Source: Laedolimicola sp934402125 (GTDB lineage Bacteria > Bacillota > Clostridia > Lachnospirales > Lachnospiraceae). Taken from it: a stretch of DNA of 64,000 nt. Shown here one piece after another: positions 24,918-33,700 of this stretch. The notes below the pieces were generated by a model. It did no database searches. It had not been told where the DNA came from and saw only the letters and a list, made by a program, of their open reading frames with translations. The DNA lies in the NCBI RefSeq assembly GCF_052065835.1, contig NZ_JBQHTG010000003.1, positions 1-64,000 of the forward strand, in the 5' to 3' direction. Made by a program: the position numbers and the translations under genes. The first letter of the stretch is position 1, and each line of letters opens with the position of its first letter.

Positions 24918-27557
24918 ATGAAAGAGTTGGCAAAGACCTACGATCCCAAAGCAATGGAGGATCGTATTTACGGAGAGTGGCTGGAGAAAAAGTATTTCCA
25001 TGCAGAGGTGGATCGGAGTAAAAAACCGTTCACGATTGTCATGCCGCCTCCCAATATCACAGGAAAGCTGCATATGGGACACGCACTGGACAATACCCTG
25101 CAGGATATTCTGATCCGTTACAAAAGAATGCAGGGCTACAATGCGCTGTGGATTCCGGGAACCGACCATGCTTCCATTTCCACAGAGGTTAAGGTCATCA
25201 ACCAGCTGAAATCAGAAGGTATCGATAAGAACGAGCTGGGCCGCGAGGGCTTCTTAAAGAGAACCTGGGAGTGGAGGGAAGAGTATGGCCGCACCATCGT
25301 AGATCAGCTGAAGAAGATTGGCTCCTCCTGCGATTGGGACAGAGAGCGCTTCACCATGGACGAGGGCTGCTCCAAGGCCGTACAGGAGGTATTCCTGCGC
25401 CTGCATAAGAAGGGCTATATCTACAAGGGCTCCCGTATCATCAACTGGTGTCCGGTCTGCAAGACCTCTATCTCTGACGCGGAGGTAGAGCATGAGGAGC
25501 AGGCAGGTCATTTCTGGCACATCAATTACCCGATCAAGGGCAGCGACAAGTTTGTAGAGATCGCTACCACCAGACCGGAAACCCTGCTTGGCGACAGCGC
25601 CCTGGCAGTAAACCCGGATGACGAGCGGTATAAAGATATCGTAGGTAAGACTGTGATCCTGCCTCTGGTAGGCCGTGAGATTCCGGTTATCGCAGACGCT
25701 TATGTAGATAAGGAGTTTGGTACCGGCGTGGTAAAGATTACCCCGGCACATGACCCCAACGATTTCGAGGTAGGAAAGCGTCATAACCTGCCGGAGATCA
25801 ATATTCTGAACGACGACGCAACCATCAATGAGAACGGCGGCAAGTACGCAGGCATGGATCGCTACGAGGCCCGCAAGGTCATGGTAGAGGAACTGAAGGA
25901 GCAGGGTCTGCTGGTGAAGGTGGTAGACCATGTCCATAATGTAGGAACCCACGACCGCTGCGGCACCACCGTTGAGCCCATGATCAAGCAGCAGTGGTTC
26001 GTAAAGATGGAGGAAATGGCAAAGCCGGCTATCGAGGCTGTTAAAAACGGAGATCTGACCTTTGTGCCGGAGCGCTTTGACAAGACGTATCTGCACTGGC
26101 TGGAGAATATCCGCGACTGGTGTATTTCCCGTCAGCTCTGGTGGGGACACCGGATTCCGGCTTACTACTGTGACGACTGCGGCGAGATCGTGGTAGACCG
26201 CGAGATGCCGTCCGTCTGCCCCAAGTGCGGCGGAACCCATTTCACACAGGATCCGGACACCCTGGATACCTGGTTCTCCTCTGCGCTGTGGCCCTTCTCT
26301 ACCCTGGGCTGGCCGGAGAACACCGAGGATCTGGACTACTTCTACCCCACCGACGTACTGGTAACCGGATACGATATTATCTTCTTCTGGGTAATCCGTA
26401 TGGTATTCTCAGGATATGAGCAGACCGGAAAGTGTCCGTTCCATCATGTACTGATTCACGGACTGGTGCGGGATTCCCTGGGACGGAAGATGAGTAAGTC
26501 TCTGGGAAATGGTATCGATCCGTTGGAGATCATCGATCAGTATGGCGCAGACGCCCTGCGTTTCACCCTGGTTACCGGCAACGCGCCCGGCAACGATATG
26601 CGTTTCTATATGGAGCGTGTGGAGGCCAGCCGTAACTTTGCCAACAAGATCTGGAACGCTTCCCGTTTTATCATGATGAACATTGAAAAGGCAGAGGTTC
26701 CGGAAGCCATGGATCCGTCTGAGCTCACCGGCGCGGACAAGTGGATTCTGTCCAAGGTCAACACCCTGGCACAGGACGTGACAGCCAATATGGATAAATT
26801 TGAGCTGGGTATCGCCGTTCAGAAGCTTTATGACTTCATCTGGGAGGAGTTCTGCGACTGGTATATCGAGATGGTGAAGCCCCGTCTCTATAATGAAGAG
26901 GATCAGACCAAGGCGGCAGCCCTGTGGACGCTGAAGACCGTACTGACCAACGCCCTGAAGCTTCTGCATCCCTATATGCCCTTCATTACCGAGGAGATTT
27001 ACCGGAATCTGACCGGAGAGGAGTCTATCATGATTTCCGCATGGCCGGAGTTTAAGGAGGAGTGGAGCTTCGAAAAGGAAGAGGCCGAGGTAGAGCTGAT
27101 CAAAGAGGCTGTCCGCGCTATCCGTAACGTGCGTTCTTCCATGAACGTACCGCCCAGCAAGAAGGCTCACGTGATCGTAGTATCCGAGAAGCCGCAGGTG
27201 CGGGAGGTATTTGAGGGCAGCAAGGCCTTCTTTGGTACCTTAAGCTATGCGAGCCAGGTGACAGTTCAGGAGGATAAGAGCGGTATCGGTGAGGACGCGG
27301 TTTCCGCGCTGATTCCGGACGCAGCCGTTTATATGCCCTTTGCGGAGCTGGTAGATCTGGAAAAAGAGATTGAGCGTCTGAAGAAAGAGGAGGAGCGTCT
27401 GACGAAGGAGCTGGCCCGTGTGAACGGTATGCTGAGCAATGAGAAGTTTATCAGCAAGGCTCCCCAGAGCAAGATTGACGAGGAGAAAGAGAAGCTGGAG
27501 AAGTACACCCAGATGATGAATCAGGTGAAAGAACATCTCGCAGCGCTTGTGAAATAA
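24918..27557 (+). CDS. valS: Valyl-tRNA synthetase
   Basis: Charges tRNA-Val with valine. The 879-residue class I synthetase shows the HIGH-type motif P-P-P-N-I-T-G-K-L-H-M-G-H-A-L (about 41-55), a CP1 editing domain with T-T-R-P-E-T-L-L-G-D and H-D-P-N-D-F, and the KMSKS loop G-R-K-M-S-K-S-L-G-N-G-I-D (about 524). A C-terminal coiled-coil arm (about 805-879, V-D-L-E-K-E-I-E-R-L-K-K) binds tRNA. AAGGAGG lies 9 nt before the ATG. It is controlled by the T-box leader directly upstream and heads a run with the LtaS-like gene and folC. Confidence 0.98.
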   Translation: MKELAKTYDPKAMEDRIYGEWLEKKYFHAEVDRSKKPFTIVMPPPNITGKLHMGHALDNTLQDILIRYKRMQGYNALWIPGTDHASISTEVKVINQLKSEGIDKNELGREGFLKRTWEWREEYGRTIVDQLKKIGSSCDWDRERFTMDEGCSKAVQEVFLRLHKKGYIYKGSRIINWCPVCKTSISDAEVEHEEQAGHFWHINYPIKGSDKFVEIATTRPETLLGDSALAVNPDDERYKDIVGKTVILPLVGREIPVIADAYVDKEFGTGVVKITPAHDPNDFEVGKRHNLPEINILNDDATINENGGKYAGMDRYEARKVMVEELKEQGLLVKVVDHVHNVGTHDRCGTTVEPMIKQQWFVKMEEMAKPAIEAVKNGDLTFVPERFDKTYLHWLENIRDWCISRQLWWGHRIPAYYCDDCGEIVVDREMPSVCPKCGGTHFTQDPDTLDTWFSSALWPFSTLGWPENTEDLDYFYPTDVLVTGYDIIFFWVIRMVFSGYEQTGKCPFHHVLIHGLVRDSLGRKMSKSLGNGIDPLEIIDQYGADALRFTLVTGNAPGNDMRFYMERVEASRNFANKIWNASRFIMMNIEKAEVPEAMDPSELTGADKWILSKVNTLAQDVTANMDKFELGIAVQKLYDFIWEEFCDWYIEMVKPRLYNEEDQTKAAALWTLKTVLTNALKLLHPYMPFITEEIYRNLTGEESIMISAWPEFKEEWSFEKEEAEVELIKEAVRAIRNVRSSMNVPPSKKAHVIVVSEKPQVREVFEGSKAFFGTLSYASQVTVQEDKSGIGEDAVSALIPDAAVYMPFAELVDLEKEIERLKKEEERLTKELARVNGMLSNEKFISKAPQSKIDEEKEKLEKYTQMMNQVKEHLAALVK

Positions 27558-27573
27558 GAATAGAGAGGACTTT

Positions 27574-29760
27574 ATGAAAAAGTTTTTACAAAAGGTTAAG
27601 GCCTGCGGCGCAGTGGTGAAGCGATTCATCGGGCGCTGCGCGGCCGTCCTGAAAAAGTGGAGTGAGGGGTGCAGCAGTCGGATGGAAAAGCCAGTAGCTA
27701 TCGCTAACCGGTTTTCCCTGGTGCTTCATGCGGTTATGTCGGCAGGAATCTATTTCATTATGGAAGCCATGTCCCGCCATTCCGCACTGGAAGCATGGAA
27801 TTTTATGACAGGAAGTCCGAAGGTATTTGCCTATAATACCTTTATGATTTTCATGACCTTTATGCTTGTGTATCTGTTCCGGAGACGTATTTTTGTGCGT
27901 CTTCTGATTACGGCCTTCTGGATATACCTGGGCTATATGAACGGAACGATACTAAATAGCCGCGTTACGCCGTTTACCGGACAGGATCTGCATCTGATTA
28001 CCGACGCGCTGGACGTGGTAGGTCTGTATATGTCGCCGATGAAGCTGATTACCCAGGTGGGCGGTGTGCTTCTGGGATTGGCGGCGCTGGTACTTCTGTG
28101 GAAGTACGCGCCGAAATATCAGAAGAAGGTGAACTGGCCCTTAAGCATTGCGGGCGTGATCCTCGTTCCGGTGCTGTTTGCGGGAAGCACAAAGCTCTGT
28201 CTGGAGCAGCGTGTCCTGTCCACCTATTTTGGAAATATTGCGTTTGCTTACCAGGATTACGGCCTGCCCTACTGCTTCTTCTGCAGCCTGCTGGCTACGG
28301 GTATGGACGAGCCCTACGAGTACTCGAAGGAAACCATTGACAAGCTTGTGGAGGAGGATAAGCAGGCGGCGCTTAGTGAGGATAATGATACAGAGAAGCC
28401 CAATATCCTGATGTTGCAGCTGGAGACCTTCTTCGATCCGACTACCGTAGAATGGCTGGAGTTTTCCGAGGATCCCATTCCGAATTTCCATCGGCTGATG
28501 GAGGAATATTCCTCCGGCGCCTACAAGGTGCCTTCTGTGGGAGCCGGAACGGCCAATACAGAGTTTGAGTCCATTACCGGCATGAATCTGCGGTATTTTG
28601 GACCGGGCGAGTATCCCTACAAGACGATCCTGAAGAAGACTACCTGCGAGAGCGTGGCTTATGACCTGCGGAGTATCGGTTACGCGACCCATGCGATCCA
28701 CAACAATAAGGCGACCTTCTACAGCCGTGCCGATGTATTTAAAAATCTGGGCTTTGACACCTATACTTCCAAGGAGTATATGGACGTGTCCAACACTACC
28801 CCCACCGGCTGGCTGAAGGACGAGATTCTGATTGAGCAGATTCTGGACAACCTGAAATCCACGGCCCGTCAGGACTTTGTTTACACCATTTCTGTACAGG
28901 GACACGGGGAGTATCCCACAGAGAAGGTGCTGGAGGATCCGGCTATTCAGGTCAGCGGGGCCGCCACAGAGGAAAAGAATAACCAGTGGGAATATTATGT
29001 AAACCAGCTTCATGAGATGGATCAGTTCGTAGCAGATCTGATCGACGCCCTGGATCAGTTTGGCGAGAAATATGTGCTGGTGATGTACGGCGATCATCTG
29101 CCTACGCTGGGACTGACCGTAGAGGACGTGAGCAACCGCTACCTCTTTGATACCAGCTATGTGATTGTAGATAATATGGGACTGGAGAAGGTGGATCAGA
29201 CGCTGTGTTCTTATCAGATTGCCGCTGAGGTTCTGGATAAGGTAAATATCCATACGGGAACCATGATGCAGTACCACCAGAACCGCCGCAAGACGAAGTG
29301 GTACCTGCAGGATATGGAGCTTCTGCAGTACGATCTGCTCTATGGTAAGAAATATGCCTACGGCGACGACGGCACAACGCCCTTTGAAACCGTAGATATG
29401 AAGATGGGAATCCATCAGCCGGAGATTACGAGAGTGATTCCCCTTCCGGACGAAAATAAGGTCTATGTATTCGGAAGAAACTTTACGACGGCAAGTAAGA
29501 TTTATATTAACGATGAATGGCAGAACACGAAATTTATCAGCAGCCATGTACTGCAGGTAAAGAAGGTGAAGCTGACCGAGGATGCCCTGGTAACAGTGAA
29601 GCAGCTGGCGCCCGGCAAGGCGAAGCGGGTTCTCAGCGAGGGCAATACCATGATGTATGTGGCGCCTGTGGAGGAAGAGCCGGAAGAGACAGAGGAAGAA
29701 GCTGTAGAGGAAACCGAAACCACGGACAGCCAGGCAGAAGGGACGGGAACTGCGCAATGA
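27574..29760 (+). CDS. LtaS-like membrane sulfatase / phosphoglycerol transferase
   Basis: A 728-residue integral membrane enzyme of the LtaS/alkaline-phosphatase superfamily, likely to transfer phosphoglycerol (or a similar group) onto an envelope polymer or lipid. About five membrane helices occupy residues 45-215. The extracellular domain begins I-L-M-L-Q-L-E-T-F-F-D (Glu284, metal ligand) and carries G-A-G-T-A-N-T-E-F with Thr326 at the nucleophile position, then Y-G-D-H-L-P-T-L-G near 508. After the catalytic domain there is a short immunoglobulin/TIG-like segment (about 605-685) and a Glu/Thr-rich tail, not standard in LtaS. Its stop overlaps the folC start (ATGA). Confidence 0.85.
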   Translation: MKKFLQKVKACGAVVKRFIGRCAAVLKKWSEGCSSRMEKPVAIANRFSLVLHAVMSAGIYFIMEAMSRHSALEAWNFMTGSPKVFAYNTFMIFMTFMLVYLFRRRIFVRLLITAFWIYLGYMNGTILNSRVTPFTGQDLHLITDALDVVGLYMSPMKLITQVGGVLLGLAALVLLWKYAPKYQKKVNWPLSIAGVILVPVLFAGSTKLCLEQRVLSTYFGNIAFAYQDYGLPYCFFCSLLATGMDEPYEYSKETIDKLVEEDKQAALSEDNDTEKPNILMLQLETFFDPTTVEWLEFSEDPIPNFHRLMEEYSSGAYKVPSVGAGTANTEFESITGMNLRYFGPGEYPYKTILKKTTCESVAYDLRSIGYATHAIHNNKATFYSRADVFKNLGFDTYTSKEYMDVSNTTPTGWLKDEILIEQILDNLKSTARQDFVYTISVQGHGEYPTEKVLEDPAIQVSGAATEEKNNQWEYYVNQLHEMDQFVADLIDALDQFGEKYVLVMYGDHLPTLGLTVEDVSNRYLFDTSYVIVDNMGLEKVDQTLCSYQIAAEVLDKVNIHTGTMMQYHQNRRKTKWYLQDMELLQYDLLYGKKYAYGDDGTTPFETVDMKMGIHQPEITRVIPLPDENKVYVFGRNFTTASKIYINDEWQNTKFISSHVLQVKKVKLTEDALVTVKQLAPGKAKRVLSEGNTMMYVAPVEEEPEETEEEAVEETETTDSQAEGTGTAQ

Positions 29761-31064
29761 TGACCTATCAGGAAGCGGTAGATTATATTGAGGAAACACC
29801 GAAATTCACAAAGAAAAATTCTCTGGATCACACAAGAGCTTTTTTGAAGCGGCTGGGAAGTCCGGAGGAAAGCATGAAAATTCTCCATGTGGCGGGAACC
29901 AACGGAAAGGGCTCAGTCTGCTCTTTCCTGGCTTCCATGCTTTACGGGGCAGGAAAACGGACCGGTCTTTTTACTTCTCCCCATCTGGTGGATATCAATG
30001 AACGGTTTGTAATCGACGAAGAGCAGGTATCTGACGAAGCCTTTCTAGAGGCCTTCCATAAGGTGATGGACTGTGTCCGGGCCATGAAGGAGGAGGGCTA
30101 TCCCCACCCTACCTATTTTGAACTGCTGTTCCTGATTGGAATGGTGATTTTTGAGAAGGCAGGCGTGGAATATCTGGTGCTGGAGACAGGCCTTGGCGGA
30201 CGCCTGGACGCTACGAATTCAGTTGCCCACCCGCTGGTAACGGTGCTGACCTCCATCAGTCTCGATCATACCGAGTATCTGGGAGATACGGTGACGGCGA
30301 TTGCGGGCGAAAAGGCCGGTATCATCAAAGAGGGTGTCCCGGTAGTCTACGACGCCTCCTGTAAGGAAGTGGAAGAGGTTATTCTGGCTAAGGCAAAAGA
30401 AATGCATGCGCCGGCCTACGGGATCCGCCCAGATATGTACCGGATTTTGGGCGCAACCGAGAAAAATATTGATTTTTCCATTGATTGTGGGTATTATGAT
30501 GATATCCGGCTGACCATATCCAGCGTGGCGGAATACCAGATGAAAAATGCTGCGGAAGCAGTGACCGCTATCCGGGTGATGGAGGGGGGAACCGCCTTCA
30601 CCGACGAGCTGATTCGGAATGGTATTTCTAAGATGCGCTGGCAGGGCAGAATGGAGACCGTGCTGCCGGGTGTAATCATCGACGGCGGACATAATGAGGC
30701 AGGCGTAGAGGAGTTTGTGAAAACAGCCCGACGTCTGGAGGCGGATTTTCCGGTGACTCTGTTGTTCGCGGCCGTAGGCGACAAGGACTACCGCCATATG
30801 ATTGAGACCATCTGCAGGAAGTTAAGACTGGAGCGGGTGATCGTGACAGAGGTGGGTGGTTACCGCAGCGTGGATGTGAAGGAGCCGAAGAAGCTGTTTG
30901 AGGAATTCGGCCAGAAGGAAATCAAGGCGATTCCGGATGTGGAGGAAGCCTTTGAGGAAGCACTGAAGGAAAAAGGAGACGGCATTTTATTCTGTGTCGG
31001 ATCTCTTTATCTGGTAGGAAGCATTAAAAAAATATTACGGGACAGGAGGACGGCAAATGATTGA
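29757..31064 (+). CDS. folC: Folylpolyglutamate / dihydrofolate synthase
   Basis: Adds glutamate to folates (and to dihydropteroate in bifunctional versions) in the cytoplasm. The 435-residue Mur-ligase-like enzyme has the P-loop H-V-A-G-T-N-G-K-G-S-V-C-S-F (about 43-56), the folate-binding S-P-H-L-V-D-I-N-E-R-F motif, E-T-G-L-G-G-R-L-D-A-T-N and the S-L-D-H-T-E-Y-L-G signature, and the C-terminal D-G-G-H-N-E-A-G. The ATG at 29757 overlaps the upstream stop; the frame is open 80 codons further upstream within the LtaS-like gene, but that part is antisense-like noise. The next small ORF overlaps its last 8 bases. Confidence 0.95.
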   Translation: MMTYQEAVDYIEETPKFTKKNSLDHTRAFLKRLGSPEESMKILHVAGTNGKGSVCSFLASMLYGAGKRTGLFTSPHLVDINERFVIDEEQVSDEAFLEAFHKVMDCVRAMKEEGYPHPTYFELLFLIGMVIFEKAGVEYLVLETGLGGRLDATNSVAHPLVTVLTSISLDHTEYLGDTVTAIAGEKAGIIKEGVPVVYDASCKEVEEVILAKAKEMHAPAYGIRPDMYRILGATEKNIDFSIDCGYYDDIRLTISSVAEYQMKNAAEAVTAIRVMEGGTAFTDELIRNGISKMRWQGRMETVLPGVIIDGGHNEAGVEEFVKTARRLEADFPVTLLFAAVGDKDYRHMIETICRKLRLERVIVTEVGGYRSVDVKEPKKLFEEFGQKEIKAIPDVEEAFEEALKEKGDGILFCVGSLYLVGSIKKILRDRRTAND

Positions 31065-31203
31065 TTTTGAAGAAGAACTGAAGAAATTTCACCCGAGCCT
31101 GGAAGTAGAGCAGGTAGAGGACAATGTATACAAGAACAAGCCCAGGGACATGTCGGACCTTCTTGATGAAATGCTGAAGGAAATGAAGAACGGCCGCCGC
31201 TAG
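31057..31203 (+). CDS. Small acidic hypothetical protein (48 aa)
   Basis: A short ORF starting at an ATG 11 nt after the ACAGGAGGA site and overlapping the folC stop by 8 bases, so probably translationally coupled to it. The product (MIDFEEELKKFHPSLEVEQV...) is acidic in the first half, with a probable C-terminal amphipathic helix (D-M-S-D-L-L-D-E-M-L-K-E-M-K) and a basic tail G-R-R. There is no signal or membrane segment. No family is recognised; a role as a small partner protein is possible. Support comes from the ribosome site, tight spacing and sensible composition. Confidence 0.6.
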   Translation: MIDFEEELKKFHPSLEVEQVEDNVYKNKPRDMSDLLDEMLKEMKNGRR

Positions 31204-31224
31204 GAACGGTCACAGGAGGAAGCT

Positions 31225-32706
31225 ATGCGCTGTGTGAAATGTGGAGCGACACTTACCGATCCGGAATACTGCAGCTCCTGCGGAACGGAGATACATGTGT
31301 ACGATAAAATTATCCGGCTGTCCAATACCTGGTACAATAAGGGACTGGAGAAGGCAAAGGCGAGGAACCTGTCGGGCTCTGCCCAGGATCTCCGCTACAG
31401 CCTGGAGCTGAATAAGCGTAATATACCGGCGAGAAATCTGCTGGGTCTGATTTACTATGAGGTGGGCGAGGTGGTATCCGCGCTGACAGAGTGGATCATC
31501 AGCAAAAACCTGGAGCCGGAGAACAATATCGCCGATGAATACATCCATGCGATTCAGGCCAATCCGGCCCGTCTGGAAACCATTAACCAGACGATCAAAA
31601 AATACAACCAGTCTCTGCTGTACTGTCAGCAGGGCAGCGAGGATCTGGCGATCATTCAGCTGAAAAAAGTGCTTTCCCTGAATCCGAAGCTGGTGAAGGC
31701 GCATCAGTTACTGGCGCTCCTGTATATTAAGACCGAGGAGTATGAGCGGGCAGGAAGGGAGCTTCGCCGGGCGCTGGCCATCGATAGAACTGATAACCTT
31801 TCCCTGCATTATCAGGCAGAGCTGGAGGCTCTGGCAGGAAAGGCCGTGAGCCGGGGAGGCAAAGCAGAGGATACAAAAGAGAATAAGAGCAAGGCTCCGG
31901 ATCTGATTTCCTATACCAGCGGAAATGAGACGATCATTATGCCGGCCTCCTATAAAGAGAACACGGGCGTCAATGTGGTGCTCAACATCTTTATCGGACT
32001 GGTGGTGGGCGTGGCGCTGATGTGGTTCCTGGCAGTTCCGGCCAAGGTAAAGTTTGTGCGAAGCCAGACGGCGGCCCAGATCCGGGAATACAGCGATCAG
32101 ATCACAGCCAAGCAGACAGAGATCAACAAGCTGCAGAATCAGCTGGAGGCGCTGGGTGGAACCGAAGAAGCCGGGGAAGAGAAAGAAGCGGAAGGCGGCA
32201 GCTATGAGCAGCTGATTGACGCGTATACCAGCTTCCAGGCCGGTGACAACGAGACAGCGAAGACAGCCCTGGATCAGGTTCAGGCAGACGATTTATCCGA
32301 GAACGCAAAGGCTATCTACAATCAGATGTACGGAACCCTCCATGCGGAGGACGTGAAGAACCTGTATGATGCAGGCGAGGCAGCCTATACCGCGAAGCAA
32401 TACGAGGAGGCCGTGACAAGCCTGGAGCAGGTCGTGGCTATGAATGAGAAGTACAATGATGGCTACGCAATCTACTACCTGGCACGCTCCTATGAGGCGC
32501 TGCAGCAGAAGGAAAAGGCTATCGCTATGTTCCAGAAGTTCCTGGACAATTATCCGGGAACCTCCCGGGCGAAGTACTGTACCAGCGCGATTACACGGCT
32601 GGGCGGACAGGTACAGACCCCTGCGGCGGATACGACGACGCAGTCGACTACACAGACCCCTGCGTCGGATACGACGACTACGCAGGAGCAGGCGGCGCAG
32701 CAGTAG
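31225..32706 (+). CDS. Zinc-ribbon, membrane-anchored TPR protein
   Basis: A 493-residue protein with two faces. The N-terminus is a zinc ribbon (C-V-K-C-G near residue 3 and C-S-S-C-G near 16), followed by cytosolic tetratricopeptide repeats (about 35-205). A single membrane helix (about 253-273, N-I-F-I-G-L-V-V-G-V-A-L-M-W-F) leads to a coiled coil with alternating K-Q-T-E-I-N-K-L-Q-N-Q-L (about 290-312), more TPR units outside (about 330-465, Y-N-D-G-Y-A-I-Y-Y-L-A-R-S-Y-E) and a Thr-rich tail. This resembles the BamD/YbgF-like scaffold architecture, suggesting envelope assembly. The partner is unknown. It follows the 48-residue ORF by 21 bp in the folC run. Confidence 0.75.
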   Translation: MRCVKCGATLTDPEYCSSCGTEIHVYDKIIRLSNTWYNKGLEKAKARNLSGSAQDLRYSLELNKRNIPARNLLGLIYYEVGEVVSALTEWIISKNLEPENNIADEYIHAIQANPARLETINQTIKKYNQSLLYCQQGSEDLAIIQLKKVLSLNPKLVKAHQLLALLYIKTEEYERAGRELRRALAIDRTDNLSLHYQAELEALAGKAVSRGGKAEDTKENKSKAPDLISYTSGNETIIMPASYKENTGVNVVLNIFIGLVVGVALMWFLAVPAKVKFVRSQTAAQIREYSDQITAKQTEINKLQNQLEALGGTEEAGEEKEAEGGSYEQLIDAYTSFQAGDNETAKTALDQVQADDLSENAKAIYNQMYGTLHAEDVKNLYDAGEAAYTAKQYEEAVTSLEQVVAMNEKYNDGYAIYYLARSYEALQQKEKAIAMFQKFLDNYPGTSRAKYCTSAITRLGGQVQTPAADTTTQSTTQTPASDTTTTQEQAAQQ

Positions 32707-32777
32707 CGATATGTAGAGTGTAAATTACAGGCTGAAGCACTTGCTGCTGAAGACGTGAGAACATGATGCAGATGTGA

Positions 32778-32847
32778 GCAGATTCCATTCGCGAAGCGAA
32801 TTTTCATGAATCTGCGAATATCATCTGTGAAGGAACTGAACAGATGA
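32778..32847 (+). other. Intergenic RNA hairpins before spoIIA
   Basis: Two hairpins in the 3' region of the TPR gene. GCAGATTC (32778-32785) pairs with GAATCTGC (32808-32815) around an inner ATTCGC-GAA-GCGAAT (32787-32801). TCATCTGT (32821-32828) pairs with ACAGATGA (32840-32847). Neither has a T tract. They may be 3' UTR structures, a small RNA or a palindromic repeat; the core ATTCGCGAAGCG recurs at 34614-34625. Confidence 0.5.
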
Positions 32848-32861
32848 TAACCCCTGAAGTT

Positions 32862-32907
32862 AGGGACATGGGAATTGACAAAAAGGTCAGTTTCCATGTC
32901 CCTTTTT
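32862..32907 (+). terminator. Terminator before spoIIAA
   Basis: AGGGACATGG... (from 32862) and ..CCATGTCCCT (ending 32903) form an approximately 18-bp stem with a few G-U pairs around an A-rich loop, followed by five T. It separates the folC/TPR run from the spoIIA operon. Confidence 0.8.
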
Positions 32908-32940
32908 GTATTCGGTGCAGTAGTAGAAAGGAGTAAAAAT

Positions 32941-33273
32941 ATGGGAAAAGAAAGAATGAAGCTGGAAAAACAGACCCTGACTATCCGGGTGCCGGAGGAG
33001 CTGGATCATTACAGTGCCGACGCCATCTGCAGGAAGGCAGATCAGCTGGTGCAGACCAGAGATGTGCGGGAAATCGTCTTTGATTTTTCCGAGACAGAAT
33101 TCTGCGACAGCTCCGGTATCGGTATGCTGATGGGCCGCTATAAGATGATGCAGGCTCTGGGAGGAAGCGTGCGGGCCGTCCGGGTGCGGGAGCGGACCGC
33201 GCGGATTCTGCTGCTGTCCGGGGTGATGAAGCTGATTCCGGTTGAGACGCTGCAGGGAGGTGCGAAGCAATGA
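32941..33273 (+). CDS. spoIIAA: Anti-sigma F factor antagonist SpoIIAA
   Basis: A STAS-domain protein that frees sigma F in the forespore by binding SpoIIAB. The 110-residue product contains the regulatory phosphoserine motif C-D-S-S-G-I-G-M-L-M-G-R-Y-K (about residues 57-69), as in B. subtilis. The ATG at 32941 follows AAAGGAG by 7 nt; the longer open frame upstream runs through a terminator hairpin and is excluded. It overlaps spoIIAB at ATGA, so the stoichiometry is probably set by translational coupling. The expected sigma H-type promoter was not identified. Confidence 0.95.
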   Translation: MGKERMKLEKQTLTIRVPEELDHYSADAICRKADQLVQTRDVREIVFDFSETEFCDSSGIGMLMGRYKMMQALGGSVRAVRVRERTARILLLSGVMKLIPVETLQGGAKQ

Positions 33274-33698
33274 AAAATCATATGAGAGTGGAATTCGACA
33301 GTATTTCGGAAAACGAGGCATTTGCCCGGGTGACCGTGGCGGCCTTTCTGACCCGTTTAAATCCCAGCGTAGAGGAGGTGGCGGACGTGAAAACCGCCGT
33401 CTCCGAGGCCGTGACCAATGCGATTATCCACGGCTATCAGGGAACGGTACATACCATCACCATGGAAGGGGAGCTGGAGGGAAGCTGTCTGACTCTGCGG
33501 ATCCGGGATGAGGGCGTTGGGATCGCGGACATCGGGCAGGCGATGGAGCCCCTGTATACCTCCCGGCCGGAGCTGGAGCGATCCGGCATGGGCTTCCTCT
33601 TTATGGAGGCTTTCATGGATGAGGTTCAGGTGGAATCGGAGCCGGGGAAGGGAACCTGCGTAACGATGAAAAAATGGATTGGCCGCGGCAGGGACTGA
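33270..33698 (+). CDS. spoIIAB: Anti-sigma F factor / serine kinase SpoIIAB
   Basis: Binds and inhibits sigma F and phosphorylates SpoIIAA. The 142-residue GHKL ATPase shows the N box E-A-V-T-N-A-I-I-H-G-Y (about 45-55), the G1 box D-E-G-V-G-I (about 81-86) and the G2 region S-G-M-G-F-L-F-M-E, ending in the V-E-S-E-P-G-K-G-T motif. All nucleotide-binding boxes are intact and the length is typical. It overlaps spoIIAA by 4 bases and is directly followed by the sigma F gene. Confidence 0.96.
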   Translation: MKNHMRVEFDSISENEAFARVTVAAFLTRLNPSVEEVADVKTAVSEAVTNAIIHGYQGTVHTITMEGELEGSCLTLRIRDEGVGIADIGQAMEPLYTSRPELERSGMGFLFMEAFMDEVQVESEPGKGTCVTMKKWIGRGRD

Positions 33699-33700
33699 TT

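Noticed and set aside
28141..29799. 552-codon minus-strand frame opposite the LtaS-like gene
   Set aside because: Same cause: codon bias of the real gene keeps the antisense frame open. No domain, no ribosome site.
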